The position numbers and the translations under genes were made by a program. A stretch of DNA of 64,000 bases from Massospora cicadina (Eukaryota; Entomophthoromycota; Entomophthoromycetes; Entomophthorales; Entomophthoraceae), in NCBI GenBank assembly GCA_022478985.1, contig JAKSZP010006691.1:1-64000 (forward strand), written 5' to 3'. Positions within the stretch are counted from its first letter, which is position 1. Each line of letters starts with the position of its first letter. Of the stretch, positions 19,561 to 29,760 are shown in pieces. The notes below the pieces were generated by a model that did not search any database, was not told the DNA's origin, and saw only the letters and a program-made list of their open reading frames with translations.

Positions 19561-20280
19561 TTTCAGAAAGCATTTACTGTGTGTTCCCCGCTTCTCTTTG
19601 TAGAGAAGGCTAATGGTACCTTATGCCCAGCATAGATTATGGGAATCTCAACAACATATCAGTACCAGAACTATATCCCATCCACTGGACTCACAGATTG
19701 CACGCTATATGGAGAAGGTAAGAGTCTTCTCTAAACTAGTTTGCATAATGCATTCAATCAGATCCAGATCAAGAAGGGCCAGGAGTGGCTGACCACATTC
19801 CATACCAGAGAATGAATTTTCCAATTTTAGTTTATGCTCTTTGGGATTAAAAATACCTCGCTATCTTTTTAATGTAGTATTGATGCAGCTTTGGGGGACC
19901 TGCTGGGGGTATGCACAGTAGCCTATATGGATGATTTTTTGGTATTTTCCCCTGACAATCAGTCCCATGCAGTGCACCTTTGGCAGGTTATGGGGCATTT
20001 GAGGGCTGACAACCTTGCGCTGAAAATCAGTAAGTGTGAGTTTTTTAAGTCCCAGGTCACCTTACTGGGAAACGTTATGTTTGACCAAGGGCACATGATA
20101 ACTCCAGACAAGTAGAAGGCAATTTGTGAGTGTCCCACTCCAACTTTGGGTAAGGAATTGAGGAGCTTTTCAAGGATGTTCATATTCCTTAAGAAGTTTA
20201 CATCAAACCTCTCTGAAGTTGCAGCATCTTTATATAAGGCAAGCGGGGCAAAAGTACCTCAGCGGTCCCCCATTTAGAAG
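19561..20280 (+). pseudogene. Element C reverse transcriptase
   Basis: The fingers are badly decayed (19561-19880). The palm is clear from 19891: LGVCTVAYMDDFLVFSPD, with the catalytic YMDD intact at 19923-19934. ISKCEFFKSQVTLLGNVMF and MITPDK follow, then a TAG at 20113-20115. This uninterrupted stretch is the reference that shows the exact insertion point of the solo LTR in element A. Confidence 0.85.
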
Positions 20281-21040
20281 GATTCTTTTTAAGTAGTAAA
20301 GTGTACTTTGCTGTCCACTTCTATTCTTTGCTATGTTGACCCCAATAAAGAGTTCATTGTTGCTTCAGATGCCTCCAACTTCGCCATAGCAGCGGCCTTA
20401 TTAAAAGTAGGTAAAGATGGAATAGAGCATCTGGTGGGATATTTTTTTAGAAAGATGTCTCAACCAGAGTTAAACAATGCTGTATATGATAAAGAGTTAT
20501 TAGCTGTGGTTGAGGCACTAACTTATTGGCATCATCACTTGCATGGCTCATCCCAACCCTTCCGCATATGTACAGATCACCATGCCTTACTATACTACAA
20601 CACACCTCATGTCTTAACCCCATAGCAAACCTACTGGCATGAGACCCTTTCCCAATTCACGTTTTCTTATGAGTTTACTGAGGGCAAGGAGAATGTTTGG
20701 TGGATGCTTTGAGCTGCAACCCAGCACAAACTCCAAATCTTAAAGAGGTTGAGGTGCATAATACCCATTTAATGATTCCACTGGGTAAGACTGTATCTCA
20801 ACTGCCCTCTCCCTTGGCCAATGGGCCATTTCTCGCTCCTCTGAAAAATGTGGAGGAATATGGTATGTTCAGAAAGGTAGTCCTTTATCAGCCTTTGTTG
20901 GCTAAATATACTATGGTTTTTATCAAGAGCACATTAAATCAGGAGGACATCACCAGAGGTTATCATGTAAGGATGAGACGATTTGGTTTCAGGGGAGCCT
21001 ATGGTTTCCTGCTGGACCTCTTCGCCTGGAAATCATCCAG
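20281..21040 (+). pseudogene. Element C RNase H and linker
   Basis: The frame 20308-20625 has ASDASNFAIAAALLKVG (first Asp), YDKELLAVVEALTYWHHHLH (Glu) and ICTDHHALLYYNTPH (second Asp), so the triad is complete. A TAG at 20623-20625 replaces the usual P-R-Q-T. The linker 20697-21128 carries DALSCNPAQTPNLKEVEVHN, as in element A, and ends in a frameshifted integrase start. Confidence 0.8.
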
Positions 21041-21900
21041 GACCATCATGATGGAATCACTGTTGGTCATCCTGAGAAGGCAAAGACTCTTGAACTTATC
21101 CGCTGCACTTACAATTGGAAGGGATTAGCCGCTCAGGTAGGCAATTATTGTAAAAATTACCTAGTCTGCAACCAAATGAAACCGAATTATCTGCTTCTAG
21201 AAGGGTTGTTGGTATCAGTTCAAAAGGCTGATGGGACTTGGACTTCTCTATCAGTTGCTTTTATTGTTAAATTGTCTGTATCTGATGGCTATGCTGCAAT
21301 CATGGTGGTGGTGGACCGTTTTATAAAGTTCATCCACTTATCCCTTGCATAACCACAGTCACTGTGGCTGAGATGTCTAGGCTTTTTGTTATTAATGTGT
21401 TTGCTATTCATGCTGTCCCTCAAGAAATAATTAACAGTTGGGAACCCCAGTTTATCTCTGTCTCTTGGGAAGAGTTATGTAAGACTCTGCAATTCATCCC
21501 TGCCGTTCAACTGTCTATCACCCCAATCATATGGGCATACTGAATGAGTAACCAGTGCCTTGAACTGTTTTTGCAGTGTTACACCGCCGTGGATCATTCA
21601 GATTGGGTTTTCCATCTCCTCATGGCTCAATTCAGTTATAACAACAACCAACAAGCATCAATCAGTTATTCCCCCTTCTTTGCCAACTATGGCTTCAATC
21701 CCACCTTCAACGTGGAGATCAGTTGTGGATCCAAGGTGGAAGCGGTGATGGACTTTGCAAAAATGATCAAGAAAGTACACCAGGGGTGAGCACAAATTTA
21801 GATGCAGCCATGAAGGCTTACAAGGAAAACGCTGATGGTAAGAGACAAGTTGGACCATCATACAAGGAAGGAGATCTCATGATGCTGAATTCTAAAAACA
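21041..21900 (+). pseudogene. Element C integrase
   Basis: The N-terminal zinc module is degraded: YCKNYLVCNQMK has Tyr for the second Cys of YCKECLVCNQMK in A. In the core, the region equivalent to SDRGPQF reads INSWEPQF, so the second catalytic Asp is lost. The Q-T-E-R motif has become T-E followed by TGA (21548-21550), a CGA to TGA change compared with element A. The remaining frame 21544-21789 holds the core end and the start of the C-terminal region. Confidence 0.8.
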
Positions 21901-22591
21901 TTTAATCAAGCAACCATGTAAAAAACTAGGACCAAAGAGGATTGGGCCATACCGCATTGTCAAAAAGGGGGGCCACGCCTCATACCAGTTGAATCTCCCC
22001 CCTCACTTTGAATCTTCTCAGTATTCCATGAAAGCAAGCTCACATTGTTTGAGGGCCCCCTCCAGAGACTTCTGAGGCTTATCTTGTAGATGGGGTGCCA
22101 GAGTGGGAAGTGGAGGAGATTGTTGCCTAACATCAGATAAGAAGAAGGCTCAAGTATCTTGTATCCTGGAAGGGTTTTAATGAAGCGGAGAACAGTTAGG
22201 TCCCAGTGCGTGACTGCACTTATGCCCAAGATCTAATTGTTGCTTTCCATGAGCATTTCCCTGAGGCTGCATGATCTAAGTCCAAGCAAGCCGTTGATGT
22301 CATGAAGTTGGCCCCTGCCCATAAAAACTTTTCCTTGGTGAATGCCCCTGGAGGGAGGTAAAACCCAAAAAGGAGGAGAGGGTATTGTCATGTTTATATG
22401 ACTTGATTAAAGGCACCAACATCAAGGACAAGGCTGAGAAGCAGGAGGTCCAGAAGGTTAAACTTCAGGCCCTTCCTGATCTCAAGCACACCTTGGACCA
22501 GCGCTGGGTACAGGCCAGGTTGCCCAGGTTGGTACAAATGAGGTGCAAAACACCCAGCCCCTTGTTTTGGCTATTGCAAAAGAATGGATGA
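21901..22591 (+). pseudogene. Element C chromodomain and LTR-crossing tail
   Basis: The sequence matches element A with extra stops: integrase barrel at about 21930-22000, chromodomain at about 22085-22260 (L-K-Y-L-V-S-W-K-G-F and A-E-N), and tail AHKNFSLVNAPGG near 22319-22357. The 3' LTR starts at 22386, and the open stretch 22385-22591 includes VKLQALPDLKHTLDQRWVQA. It repeats in a dead copy the same pol-into-LTR arrangement. Confidence 0.75.
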
Positions 22592-23273
22592 ACTACATGT
22601 TAAATGACAGCAAAATCTGGTTAATTGGTGAACGGGGATTTGAGATCTGTTTAATTTATAAAATTGCAATATCAGGTTAGGTTCAACTTCAATTGATCAC
22701 TCAAGTGAGGTCAGTTTCAAAGTATATTATTATTTGGATAAAAGCGTGCACCTATTGGTGCACCAAGATTTAGTACCACTTTTTCCAATCCATAATTTCC
22801 CCAAGTTGGCCTAATTATGTTTGTTCAATACCAACTTTTTCATTGGGAATATTCTTTATTAAACCCTATAGTCCTTTTTACGTTTTCCATATGTTGACGT
22901 GGGTGAACCTGTGTTTGAACCTCTTTGAGGAGATCTCATGATGTGTTAGCCACTTTATTTTCTTTAAAATTATTACAGACTTAAGTACACCGCTGGGCCT
23001 ACCCAGTTCCCTCCTAACCAGGTCTTCTGGGCACTCTACCCCTGTACTAAACTCAGTTATGAACTGCCCTATGGGGCACAGCCAAGTTTTGAGGATTGCT
23101 CAATTTATTATTATATTAACTGTGCTAAACACCCTCGCCTTATGCCACTTCAGCTCAAGCACCCTCTGCTGGGCTATTTTTATTATAAAAATGACTACTA
23201 GTTCCTTGCGTTGGTCCTGTGCACCAAGCACCATCACACTGGGATTTGGAGATCTATAGATACTTTCTTGACT
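22386..23273 (+). repeat. Element C 3' LTR
   Basis: It starts TGTCATGTTTATATGACTTG. The end near TTTCTTGA(C) is less exact, because the expected final TGACA is degraded. It is about 888 bp. The hydrophobic frame occupies 23059-23259. LINE sequence resumes directly after it. Confidence 0.85.
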
Positions 23274-24696
23274 GACTTTCAATGTCTTCATCTTCTCAAA
23301 ACTCTGGTACGTTGCCCATGTGCTTCTAATGAGCCCAAAATTAGAGAAAAAAAAATCAAGACTCTGATTTGCACCTTCCTCTGTTCAAGGCAAAAGAAGC
23401 GCTGATTGCCCTTGACACCCTGTTCAGACCAAAGCACAAAGGGGGAGTGAGCTTGCAAGATTTTGAGTTCCATCCTGGAGGGTATGGGCCAAGACCTTCC
23501 TCAAATTGGTTCAAATGCACATGCGCTGCCTGACCCTAACATGGAACGTTAACTAGGCAAGAGCCCAGGGCCTTCAGGAGCTGGTCTCCTCTCACTCCTT
23601 GTATTTGTGGATGGTGACCCACCCAGACTACCAGCCTTAACAGCCAGACCTTACTGCTGGCAGCTGTGCAATCTGGCTGTGAGGCTAGGAGGTTGTTCAT
23701 TTGCAGCTTTAGCGTGTGATGCAAACCAGATTTGTAGGGATGTCAATTACCATAATTCTGCCTTGAATTCTGCAACTAGCTGAGAAGAACATATTTGAAT
23801 TGGCCACAAATTTTCAACTAAGGTTATCAAAATTCTTTTCAAGTCTAATCCAGTCAAATATGGATAACTGCTCCCAAAAATCAGGCACAATCAACCCACT
23901 TGACCTCAGATCCTCAATGACTGGGCAGACAAAGGCCATGACACAAACTAATAAAGGAGTTAATTTTGGGCCTTAATTCCCATCTGGTTACATCTAAGCA
24001 AAGGTCAGTCACCTGGGAGATCCTGCACCAAGTGTTCAAATCTGGTAAGCTTAATGAACTGGACTACCCATATAAGGACTGCCCTATCTGCACCAAACTG
24101 GAAGCAGATGTTGGCCACCACTAATATGAGTGCTCTGTTTTCCACAAATATAGGTCTACCATGAGGTACCTCCTTTCATACATTGAATTTTCAGAGGAGC
24201 TGCATCCGTTGCAACATCTATTTTTGGGTTGACCCTGCAAATATCCCCAATCCAGCTGTATGCCTTCCTTTACCATTATTATATATGGGTTATACACTCA
24301 GCCCTTGTAAAAGTTTTGGCAATGTGCACCCCCTTTACATAGGTTTGGTGTTGAAAACAATTCAGATTCTATACAATCAGCTTCAGTGGATTACAAAATC
24401 TTCATACCTAATCCCCAGGTGTTATAAAGCTGCACACCTGGCTTTCCCCACCAGATCACTTATCATGTATAATGAAGCAACAAAAAAAATTAAGAGTCTA
24501 ATGGCCTGTAAGCCCATCAGCGCTAGAACTGTGGTTGGAAAGGGCAATCACTGACCAGCAATGGTTGGAGATGCTAGATGGCTAGTGACCCCCTTCCTGG
24601 TCTTTTTAATCTCAGCCCAATCTCTTGTATTCTACCCTTCCTTCTTACTTTCTTTTATGTTTTTTTTTCTAAATAAAGTATGGAGTTTCTAAAAAA
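23274..24696 (+). mobile_element. LINE fragment 3 of 3 (ORF2 end and 3' UTR)
   Basis: The C-terminal ORF2 region ends with a zinc motif: CPICTKLEADVGHH followed by E-C-S-V-F near 24085-24142, a Cys-Cys-His-Cys pattern common at LINE ORF2 ends. The 3' part is shared with a second copy at 38320-38956, and both end AATAAAGTATGGAGTT followed by A residues. This gives the 3' end at about 24696. Stops interrupt the frame. Confidence 0.85.
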
Positions 24697-25143
24697 TCCT
24701 TGCAAGAGTAAAATGGGATCTAAGTTGGACATCCTTTTTTGAAAAAGAAATTCATCCATATTGGTCCACTAGGTTCAGAGTTATCTGCAAACAAACATAG
24801 GAAAAAAATATTCAGGTCAAATTGAGAACCTTCTTCTTTTTCAAAGTTGGGTAAAAATCAGATATGGTTAAATAACCTCAGCATTCTAATTTTCAGAGCT
24901 CGATAGCAATTCAAAAGGCTAATAAAATAGAAATAGCAGGATTTACATAAGATTAAGTAACCAGGAAGCCAAATATTTTAATTGGTAACATTTTTTGCTT
25001 ATTAACCATTTCAATGATTTTCAAAAAACCTCTGTTTTTAGCCCTTAATTTTGGCAAAATTTTCTTAGCCAACATTTACACTTTTTGTAATTATTTTGGT
25101 CCTTGCCCGTAACAAATATTTGATACATTTTGAAATATATATA
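24697..25143 (+). other. AT-rich intergenic DNA
   Basis: I see no coding frame, RNA gene or repeat boundary here. The stretch separates the LINE end from the MITE upstream of COX6. Confidence 0.6.
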
Positions 25144-25323
25144 CAGTAGGACCTTTGTATATCAAATTCTATATATCAAAAATCTCCATCTATTGAATCT
25201 TTTATAAGTCCCATGAAACTTTCCTAACATACGAATAATAATAGAACAGGTTTCTGTGTATTAAAATTTCTATAATGAATTTTTTCTTAGGAACCATCAA
25301 ATTGATATACGGAGGTCCTACTG
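25144..25323. mobile_element. Pogo/Tc1-mariner-type MITE
   Basis: The terminal inverted repeats begin CAGTAGGACCTTTGTATATC at 25144 and end with the complement, GATATACGGAGGTCCTACTG, at 25323. They are flanked by TA on both sides (25142-25143 and 25324-25325), the target duplication of Tc1/mariner/pogo elements. At 180 bp with no coding capacity it is a non-autonomous miniature element. It lies about 410 bp upstream of the COX6 start. A second, inner inverted part (near ATATATCAAAAATC) may extend the hairpin. Confidence 0.9.
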
Positions 25324-25330
25324 TATAACC

Positions 25331-25446
25331 CTCATTTTTGGATGCCTATATGCGTTTTTTAGATTTACACAACTCTCATTTTTGGACGCATACATGCATT
25401 TTTAAATTTACACAAACCTCTATTTTTTGGATGCATATATGCGTTA
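25331..25446 (+). repeat. Three tandem copies of a 44-45 bp unit
   Basis: The units start at about 25331, 25375 and 25420. Each reads as a variant of CTCATTTTTGGATGCATATA followed by TGCGTT, with an AT-rich spacer in the first two. They lie immediately downstream of the MITE and upstream of COX6. The third copy is partial. Confidence 0.85.
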
Positions 25447-25733
25447 AATCAGTGAAAGGGTTAAAACAAATTTTATAAAGTTACAGTATGATTAAATAAA
25501 GTTACCCTTATACCTTAGTAAGGGTATTGAGTTACTTCGTTTATAGCTAAACAAACGCCTATCGATTTCAATGTTTTGGAAGGTTCTTTTTACATTTACC
25601 GATAGTCCAACTAAAATTACGTACATTCACTCCAAACCGATCTGGTAAAGTAAACCAGCTGGACTGCGATACCAAAAGCTTCATTTGGATTCAATATTTA
25701 TCTTAGTTTCTATAGTTTTTTTTGCTCACCACC

Positions 25734-26236
25734 ATGCTCCGCCGTGCAACCTTTAATTTATTCCCCCTTTCAACTCGCTCAGTTCGCCCAGTGAAGCTTC
25801 GGTTATCATTATCCTCTGTTGCAGGTAATATCTTTTTACTCTATATGCTATACTATAGTTTGCTATTCTATTCATCCCTTACCTTTCTACCCTTCTCATC
25901 CTTGTTTAAGCTAAGCGTTGCTATACCGACCACTCCGAAACCTTTGAAAATTTCACCGCGCGCTACGTGAAATTCTTTGACCAGGTCGACGATTCCTTCG
26001 AGCTTCAACGCGGGCTAAACAACTGCTTCTCGTACGATCTGGTTCCGGCCCCCTCGGTTATCGAGGCGGCTCTCAAAGCTGCCCGGCGGGTAAACGATTA
26101 CGGAACCGCGGTCAGGATTTTCGAGGGGATTAAGGATAAGGTTGAAACTCCGGACCAGTATCAGCTTTACCTTGAGGAGCTTAAGCCGCTTCGTAAGGAG
26201 TTTAGCGTCGATACCAAGGAGGAGCTTGGCTACTAA
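25734..26236 (+). CDS. COX6: Cytochrome c oxidase subunit (yeast COX6, animal COX5A)
   Basis: This nuclear-encoded subunit of mitochondrial respiratory complex IV faces the matrix side of the inner membrane and helps assemble and regulate the oxidase. The gene has two exons, 25734-25824 and 25911-26236, joined in frame, giving 417 nt (138 residues). Exon 1 starts at an ATG in a good context (CACCATGC) and encodes a basic, hydroxylated mitochondrial targeting leader (MLRRATFNLF, SVRPVKLRLS). Exon 2 carries the family core: FTARYVKFFDQVDDSFELQR, then LNNCFSYDLVPAPSVIEAAL and AARRVNDYGTAVRIFEGIKD. The end, KEELGY, is slightly unusual where KEELYP-like ends are common. Its CpG content is high, unlike the repeats around it. 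Confidence 0.95.
25825..25910 (+). other. COX6 intron
   Basis: The 86-nt intron starts GTAATATC and ends TTGTTTAAG. The acceptor at 25910 was chosen over the AG at 25915 because only it keeps the leader in frame with the conserved core. The tract before the acceptor is pyrimidine-rich. A cDNA would settle the acceptor. Confidence 0.88.
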
Positions 26237-28582
26237 TCCTGGATACCTTCTTCGGTTTCTTATGATAAAGATGCATACGTTCCTTGAAGCTGGTTTTAGA
26301 TTTATACTGTTCATGGTTTACTCTATTATTAGATGCTCAAGGTTTCTTCTATGAGCTTTTGCTCATTTTTGATTATTTGAGACATTTGGCTATTTTTAAT
26401 GGTTTGCTTACCTTTGTATGTACCTTTCTTTAAATTTTAATTTAATTTTTTATGATTAGTTGGTCTCAACTCGGAGTGGGCATGTTGAAGTTTTTTACTT
26501 TATTAAACTAGAATGTCCTGGGGCTATCTTTATCAATTCCTTACAGTAAATCTTTGTATTAGCTCTTCGGAACTTTTATTGGACTTGTGTTCGTTACAAT
26601 TTAAGATTTGCTCACTTAAGCTTCTTAATTATATAGTAGTATTGTTTTCAAATTAGATCTAAAACTGCTATCCCGTTTTAGTCGGTTGGTATCTGACTTG
26701 TTTATACCTTGTACACTTTAAAAGAACGCAAATTACATTTCTAGGTTTATATTAAAAATTTGGTTGGATCGATTTTGTTTACTAATTATCGTTAGTAACT
26801 CGCTTATACAATTTTGATTACGTGAAATAAAGGTGGTTAATTCGCTGACTAATCAAAAACAACGTTCAATTGGAACCAAGATTCTCAAACAATTTAATAT
26901 ATATCTTCAATTTATATATAACGTTTCTTGTATTCTGTTCCATCTTTTATTGAGGCTCATGTTTGTTTATATATAATTTCTCTAAAGGTCCAGCCTATCG
27001 CTTAACAAATTGAAGTTTAAATACTGCAATAACGTAATCGCATCTCCGTATCACGTCGCAGCTTTTAAATCGGATATTCCGGCTACCTTATGATTCATCC
27101 AGATAAAAACCCAGGCCTAGAATTTTTCGCAATAATGATAAACTTTGTGTCTCGATACTCTAGTTAAACCAGATCAACGTTTAACTTAGGATATAGTAAA
27201 AATTTAGCTTAAATAGAAAAAGACTTTAGAACCCATCGTTAAATGTTATAACCGGGTCCAACCTTTCGAAAATACCTTAGGTTGTCCAAATTCAGATGTT
27301 TTAAATGGGTATTAAAAACCCTAACAAATTTTGCAGCCATCCAACGGTTATAATCTCTGTTGGGAGAAATATCAAAGTAAAACCTTAAGAAGTTTTATTT
27401 TTTATTTTTTACATTAATGCACTCATGATATATAGTCTAAATTCTGTTTAGCTGTTTTATCTAGCGCTGCTCGGGTTCATAATTTATTCATTGGGTCAAA
27501 TATCTCTCTCAAAAATGATATCCTCATCGATTCTCAGATTTAACTACCTGCGATATGCCAGAATGTTCTTATTTCTTGTAGGTGGTAATCACGTTGGCCA
27601 TTTGATTTAGTGGCCTGCGATAAGCTAGCCTGGTCCTGTATCTCTTTAAACAGACATTAGTACTGATATCCAAATTCAGCTACCTGGGCTGTTCCGCCCC
27701 ATTCTTGCACTTCTTGAAGATGGCATTCGTGTCTGGTACCCGATTCCGTTAGCTGCGACATGGTAGCCTATTCCCCGAATTTTATGAAGACGTTGGCGTT
27801 CATATTGAGCTGCGCGGGATCTCCTGGCACGTTCCCGCGTATCCTGAAGGCGTCTCTGCCGTTGGTCACATGTTTCGTTGGCTCGTAAAAGCTTGGCTTT
27901 CGGGTGAACTTGACCGATGGGCTTCCTTTTCCTTATAGGCATCACCAGATAACGCTAAAGTGTATACGCCGATAATCTTGATCGGACGCTATAATCGGAT
28001 TTAATATGCTATCGGGGAGATTGTTTTCTAGTCTCGGTTATATCATGATTCAATTTGTAGCGCACCTGCTTAATTTTAATTCAAGCGCTGTACTCTATAA
28101 ACTTAAGGAACCTTGGTTAGATTGTCGGATATAGGGTACGATTTTTGCCAAAATAAAACAATAAAGATATTAAAAACTATCTGATTTCCCTAGCGTTGCT
28201 CAACTTAATTTACAAAGGATTCTAAACCGGCATTTTAGCTTTTATATTGAAGTTAACCATCAATATATTTAGAAGCGATCTTATCTTTCATATTAACGAA
28301 TACTCACCAATCCACTTAGCCGAAACTGTTAAGCCTATCGAATCAACCGAATAACACCGAACCGCCGGCTGAAACAAGGTACATATTCCTATTAAGGTAA
28401 CTTTACATATTTTATATATAATAATTTATCCGATTAAAATATAAACCTTCCTATGTTAGTTCCCCTATTGCAAAAAATATTTGTACCAAGTTTTTATAGA
28501 TGTTCAGTAATTTAGGAGGATAGAATATACCCTCCCATATACCCACATAGGATGACTTATTAATTGCTTCTCTTTAACTCGC
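26237..28582 (+). other. Non-coding region downstream of COX6
   Basis: The 2.3-kb AT-rich stretch has no long coding frame apart from the doubtful one at 27676-27945. The first 250 bases probably include the COX6 3' UTR. No repeat end, tRNA or repeat unit was recognised. It contains more CpG than the retroelements, so it looks like host DNA. Confidence 0.6.
27676..27945 (-). CDS. Small basic frame, STPR-like motif, doubtful
   Basis: The 89-codon frame has one arginine-rich segment, RQRRLQDTRERARRSRAA, resembling a single unit of the STPR repeat (E-T-x-E-Q-R-x-x-R-L-x-x-x-R-E-R), which occurs in DNA-binding proteins and near Helitron-like or similar transposon proteins in fungi and oomycetes. 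The rest is not recognised. It may be a fragment of a lost transposon or host gene, or may not be coding at all. Confidence 0.3.
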   Translation of the reverse strand: MMPIRKRKPIGQVHPKAKLLRANETCDQRQRRLQDTRERARRSRAAQYERQRLHKIRGIGYHVAANGIGYQTRMPSSRSARMGRNSPGS

Positions 28583-29279
28583 TGTTGGATTTTAGGCTTT
28601 TATTGAGCTCGCTGGTGCATTTTGTGCCTAATTTCCAACAATTCAGGGGATTGGTCTCACTTATATTTAAAGGTAATCAATCCCTTATAATATTAAAAAG
28701 CTGGATTTTATATATTTTATTAGTTGCAGTCAGGGGATAAGAAATGAACCCTCTCGATATCTTACCTACTTAGTATTTAAACTGTATCAAGGGTCAAAGG
28801 GAAATCAATGCTAAGTTTGGAATAGCTTAGTAATGTCCAAATTAGGGAATATAAGAATTCAACCTATAGGAGCTCAGGAAACTTGCCTTGCTTCTTCAGA
28901 ACAGCTGATGGAAATTTGATTGCAGATAGGATATATCCATGAGGCAACAATTTTAAAATTTAATCCAATCATTGGATGCAAAATATTTTTACCTTGCGGG
29001 ACCCCTACCAACCCTATAAAAGGGGCTAATCTTCACAGTTTTGGTTGTACTGAATTTGTTGTAAGATGGGAAGGGACTTCAGAATAGCTACCCTAGATTT
29101 GGCTGATGATTGGTACAATCTGACTTCCTAGAACTCATGTTATTTGCCTGAGTATTAATAGAAGTGTTACCCTGATTTGAGGGGTTCCACTGGTTTTTGA
29201 CCAGGGTCTTTTGGCCAATTTTATTGATTACTTTATTCAAACACTCTTTTTACAGTATCAGACTTATAATTATCTGATA
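28583..29279 (-). repeat. Element G 3' LTR
   Basis: In + orientation it begins TGTTGGATTTTAGG and ends AATTATCTGATA, matching 37302-37993 over the whole length. On the minus strand it starts TATCAGATAATT, where its relatives start TGTCAG. An apparent polypurine tract (TTGAAGGGGGTAA, minus strand) lies next to it at 29280-29292. The 29211-29456 reading frame is accidental. Confidence 0.85.
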
Positions 29280-29292
29280 TTACCCCCTTCAA
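29280..29292 (-). promoter_or_regulatory. Polypurine tract of element G
   Basis: On the minus strand the bases immediately before the LTR read TTGAAGGGGGTAA. Element F has TTGAGGGGGCAT immediately before its 3' LTR. Polypurine tracts prime plus-strand DNA synthesis in LTR retroelements, so this supports the LTR boundary. Confidence 0.7.
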
Positions 29293-29504
29293 GAGTGTTA
29301 GAGGGTGAATACCACTGTAAAAACCAGCCATGGATCCAGTTGATAGTGACTACAGAATTGAGGGATTTGATAGAGTACTCATCCCCTCACATATATGTGA
29401 CTACAAATAGGCCTTACCAGATGGAACTGAGCTTCTCACTTCTAGGAGTGATATAGTTATGGTAATACAATATTAAGTCAGATACTTGGAAGGAAGGGAG
29501 AGGG
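29293..29504 (-). pseudogene. Element G pol C-terminus
   Basis: Read on the minus strand, this piece ends GSMAGFYSGIHPLTLL shortly before the LTR, matching the end of F pol (NWVHGQFLQPYSPL). It is the final part of the integrase C-terminal region, cut from the rest by the D-family solo LTR. Stops are present. Confidence 0.6.
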
Positions 29505-29700
29505 TGTAAGTCCTGGGGACCAGCCCTTGCAACTGGATAGGGATCAGCACCCCCTTTGGACAAAAAGGGGCCCCAAGGCTCCAGTGTACCCTCTGTCACA
29601 GCTGGGTGACCTAGCCCATGTGATAGATGAGCGCTGGGTGACTGCTTTTCCACCCAAAGTTATCCCACTCCCACCTCTTCCCCCTCTTCAACCCTGGTAA
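29505..29700 (+). CDS. LTR-start peptide frame in the D solo LTR
   Basis: From the LTR start the frame VSPGDQPLQLDRDQHPLWT continues to LSQLGDLAHVIDERWVTAFP and an abrupt Pro-rich end (PLPPLPPLQPW), then TAA near 29698. B-family LTRs carry LIIQGDLAHVVDERWVTAFP at the equivalent distance. The conservation at peptide level between families with different DNA suggests a real C-terminal Pol segment. In a solo LTR it has no upstream pol, so it is not expected to be made here. Confidence 0.4.
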
Positions 29701-29760
29701 GTTTGATAGAAGGGGTCTGCAGAGAGATTGCACACATCAGGGGGCATGGAGAGGCCCCTG

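Larger units (their letters stand above)
17256..23273 (+). mobile_element. Element C: Ty3 chromovirus, heavily decayed, nested in LINE
   Basis: LTRs at 17256-18146 and 22386 to about 23273 flank the same gene order as element A. The flanks are ctaac (17251-17255) and ctgac (about 23270-23274), a 4-of-5 match that fits a mutated target duplication. The LINE frame reads on across the pair (KHAHLNHEEKVLT, then DFQCLHLL). Coding regions carry more stops than in A. The RT site YMDD is intact but the integrase core is not. Confidence 0.88.

Noticed and set aside
24183..24554. 123-codon frame in the LINE 3' end as a separate gene
   Set aside because: It overlaps the LINE ORF2 end and 3' UTR shared with the copy at 38320-38956, so it is part of the LINE.
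26015..26314. Minus-strand frame opposite COX6 exon 2
   Set aside because: It is the antisense shadow of the conserved COX6 coding region and shows no motif.
26237..28582. tRNA or other structured RNA gene downstream of COX6
   Set aside because: I could not fold any stretch into a convincing cloverleaf by eye. A tRNA search program would settle it.
29211..29456. 81-codon frame near the left edge of element G
   Set aside because: It spans the G LTR boundary and the polypurine tract, so it cannot be one functional gene.
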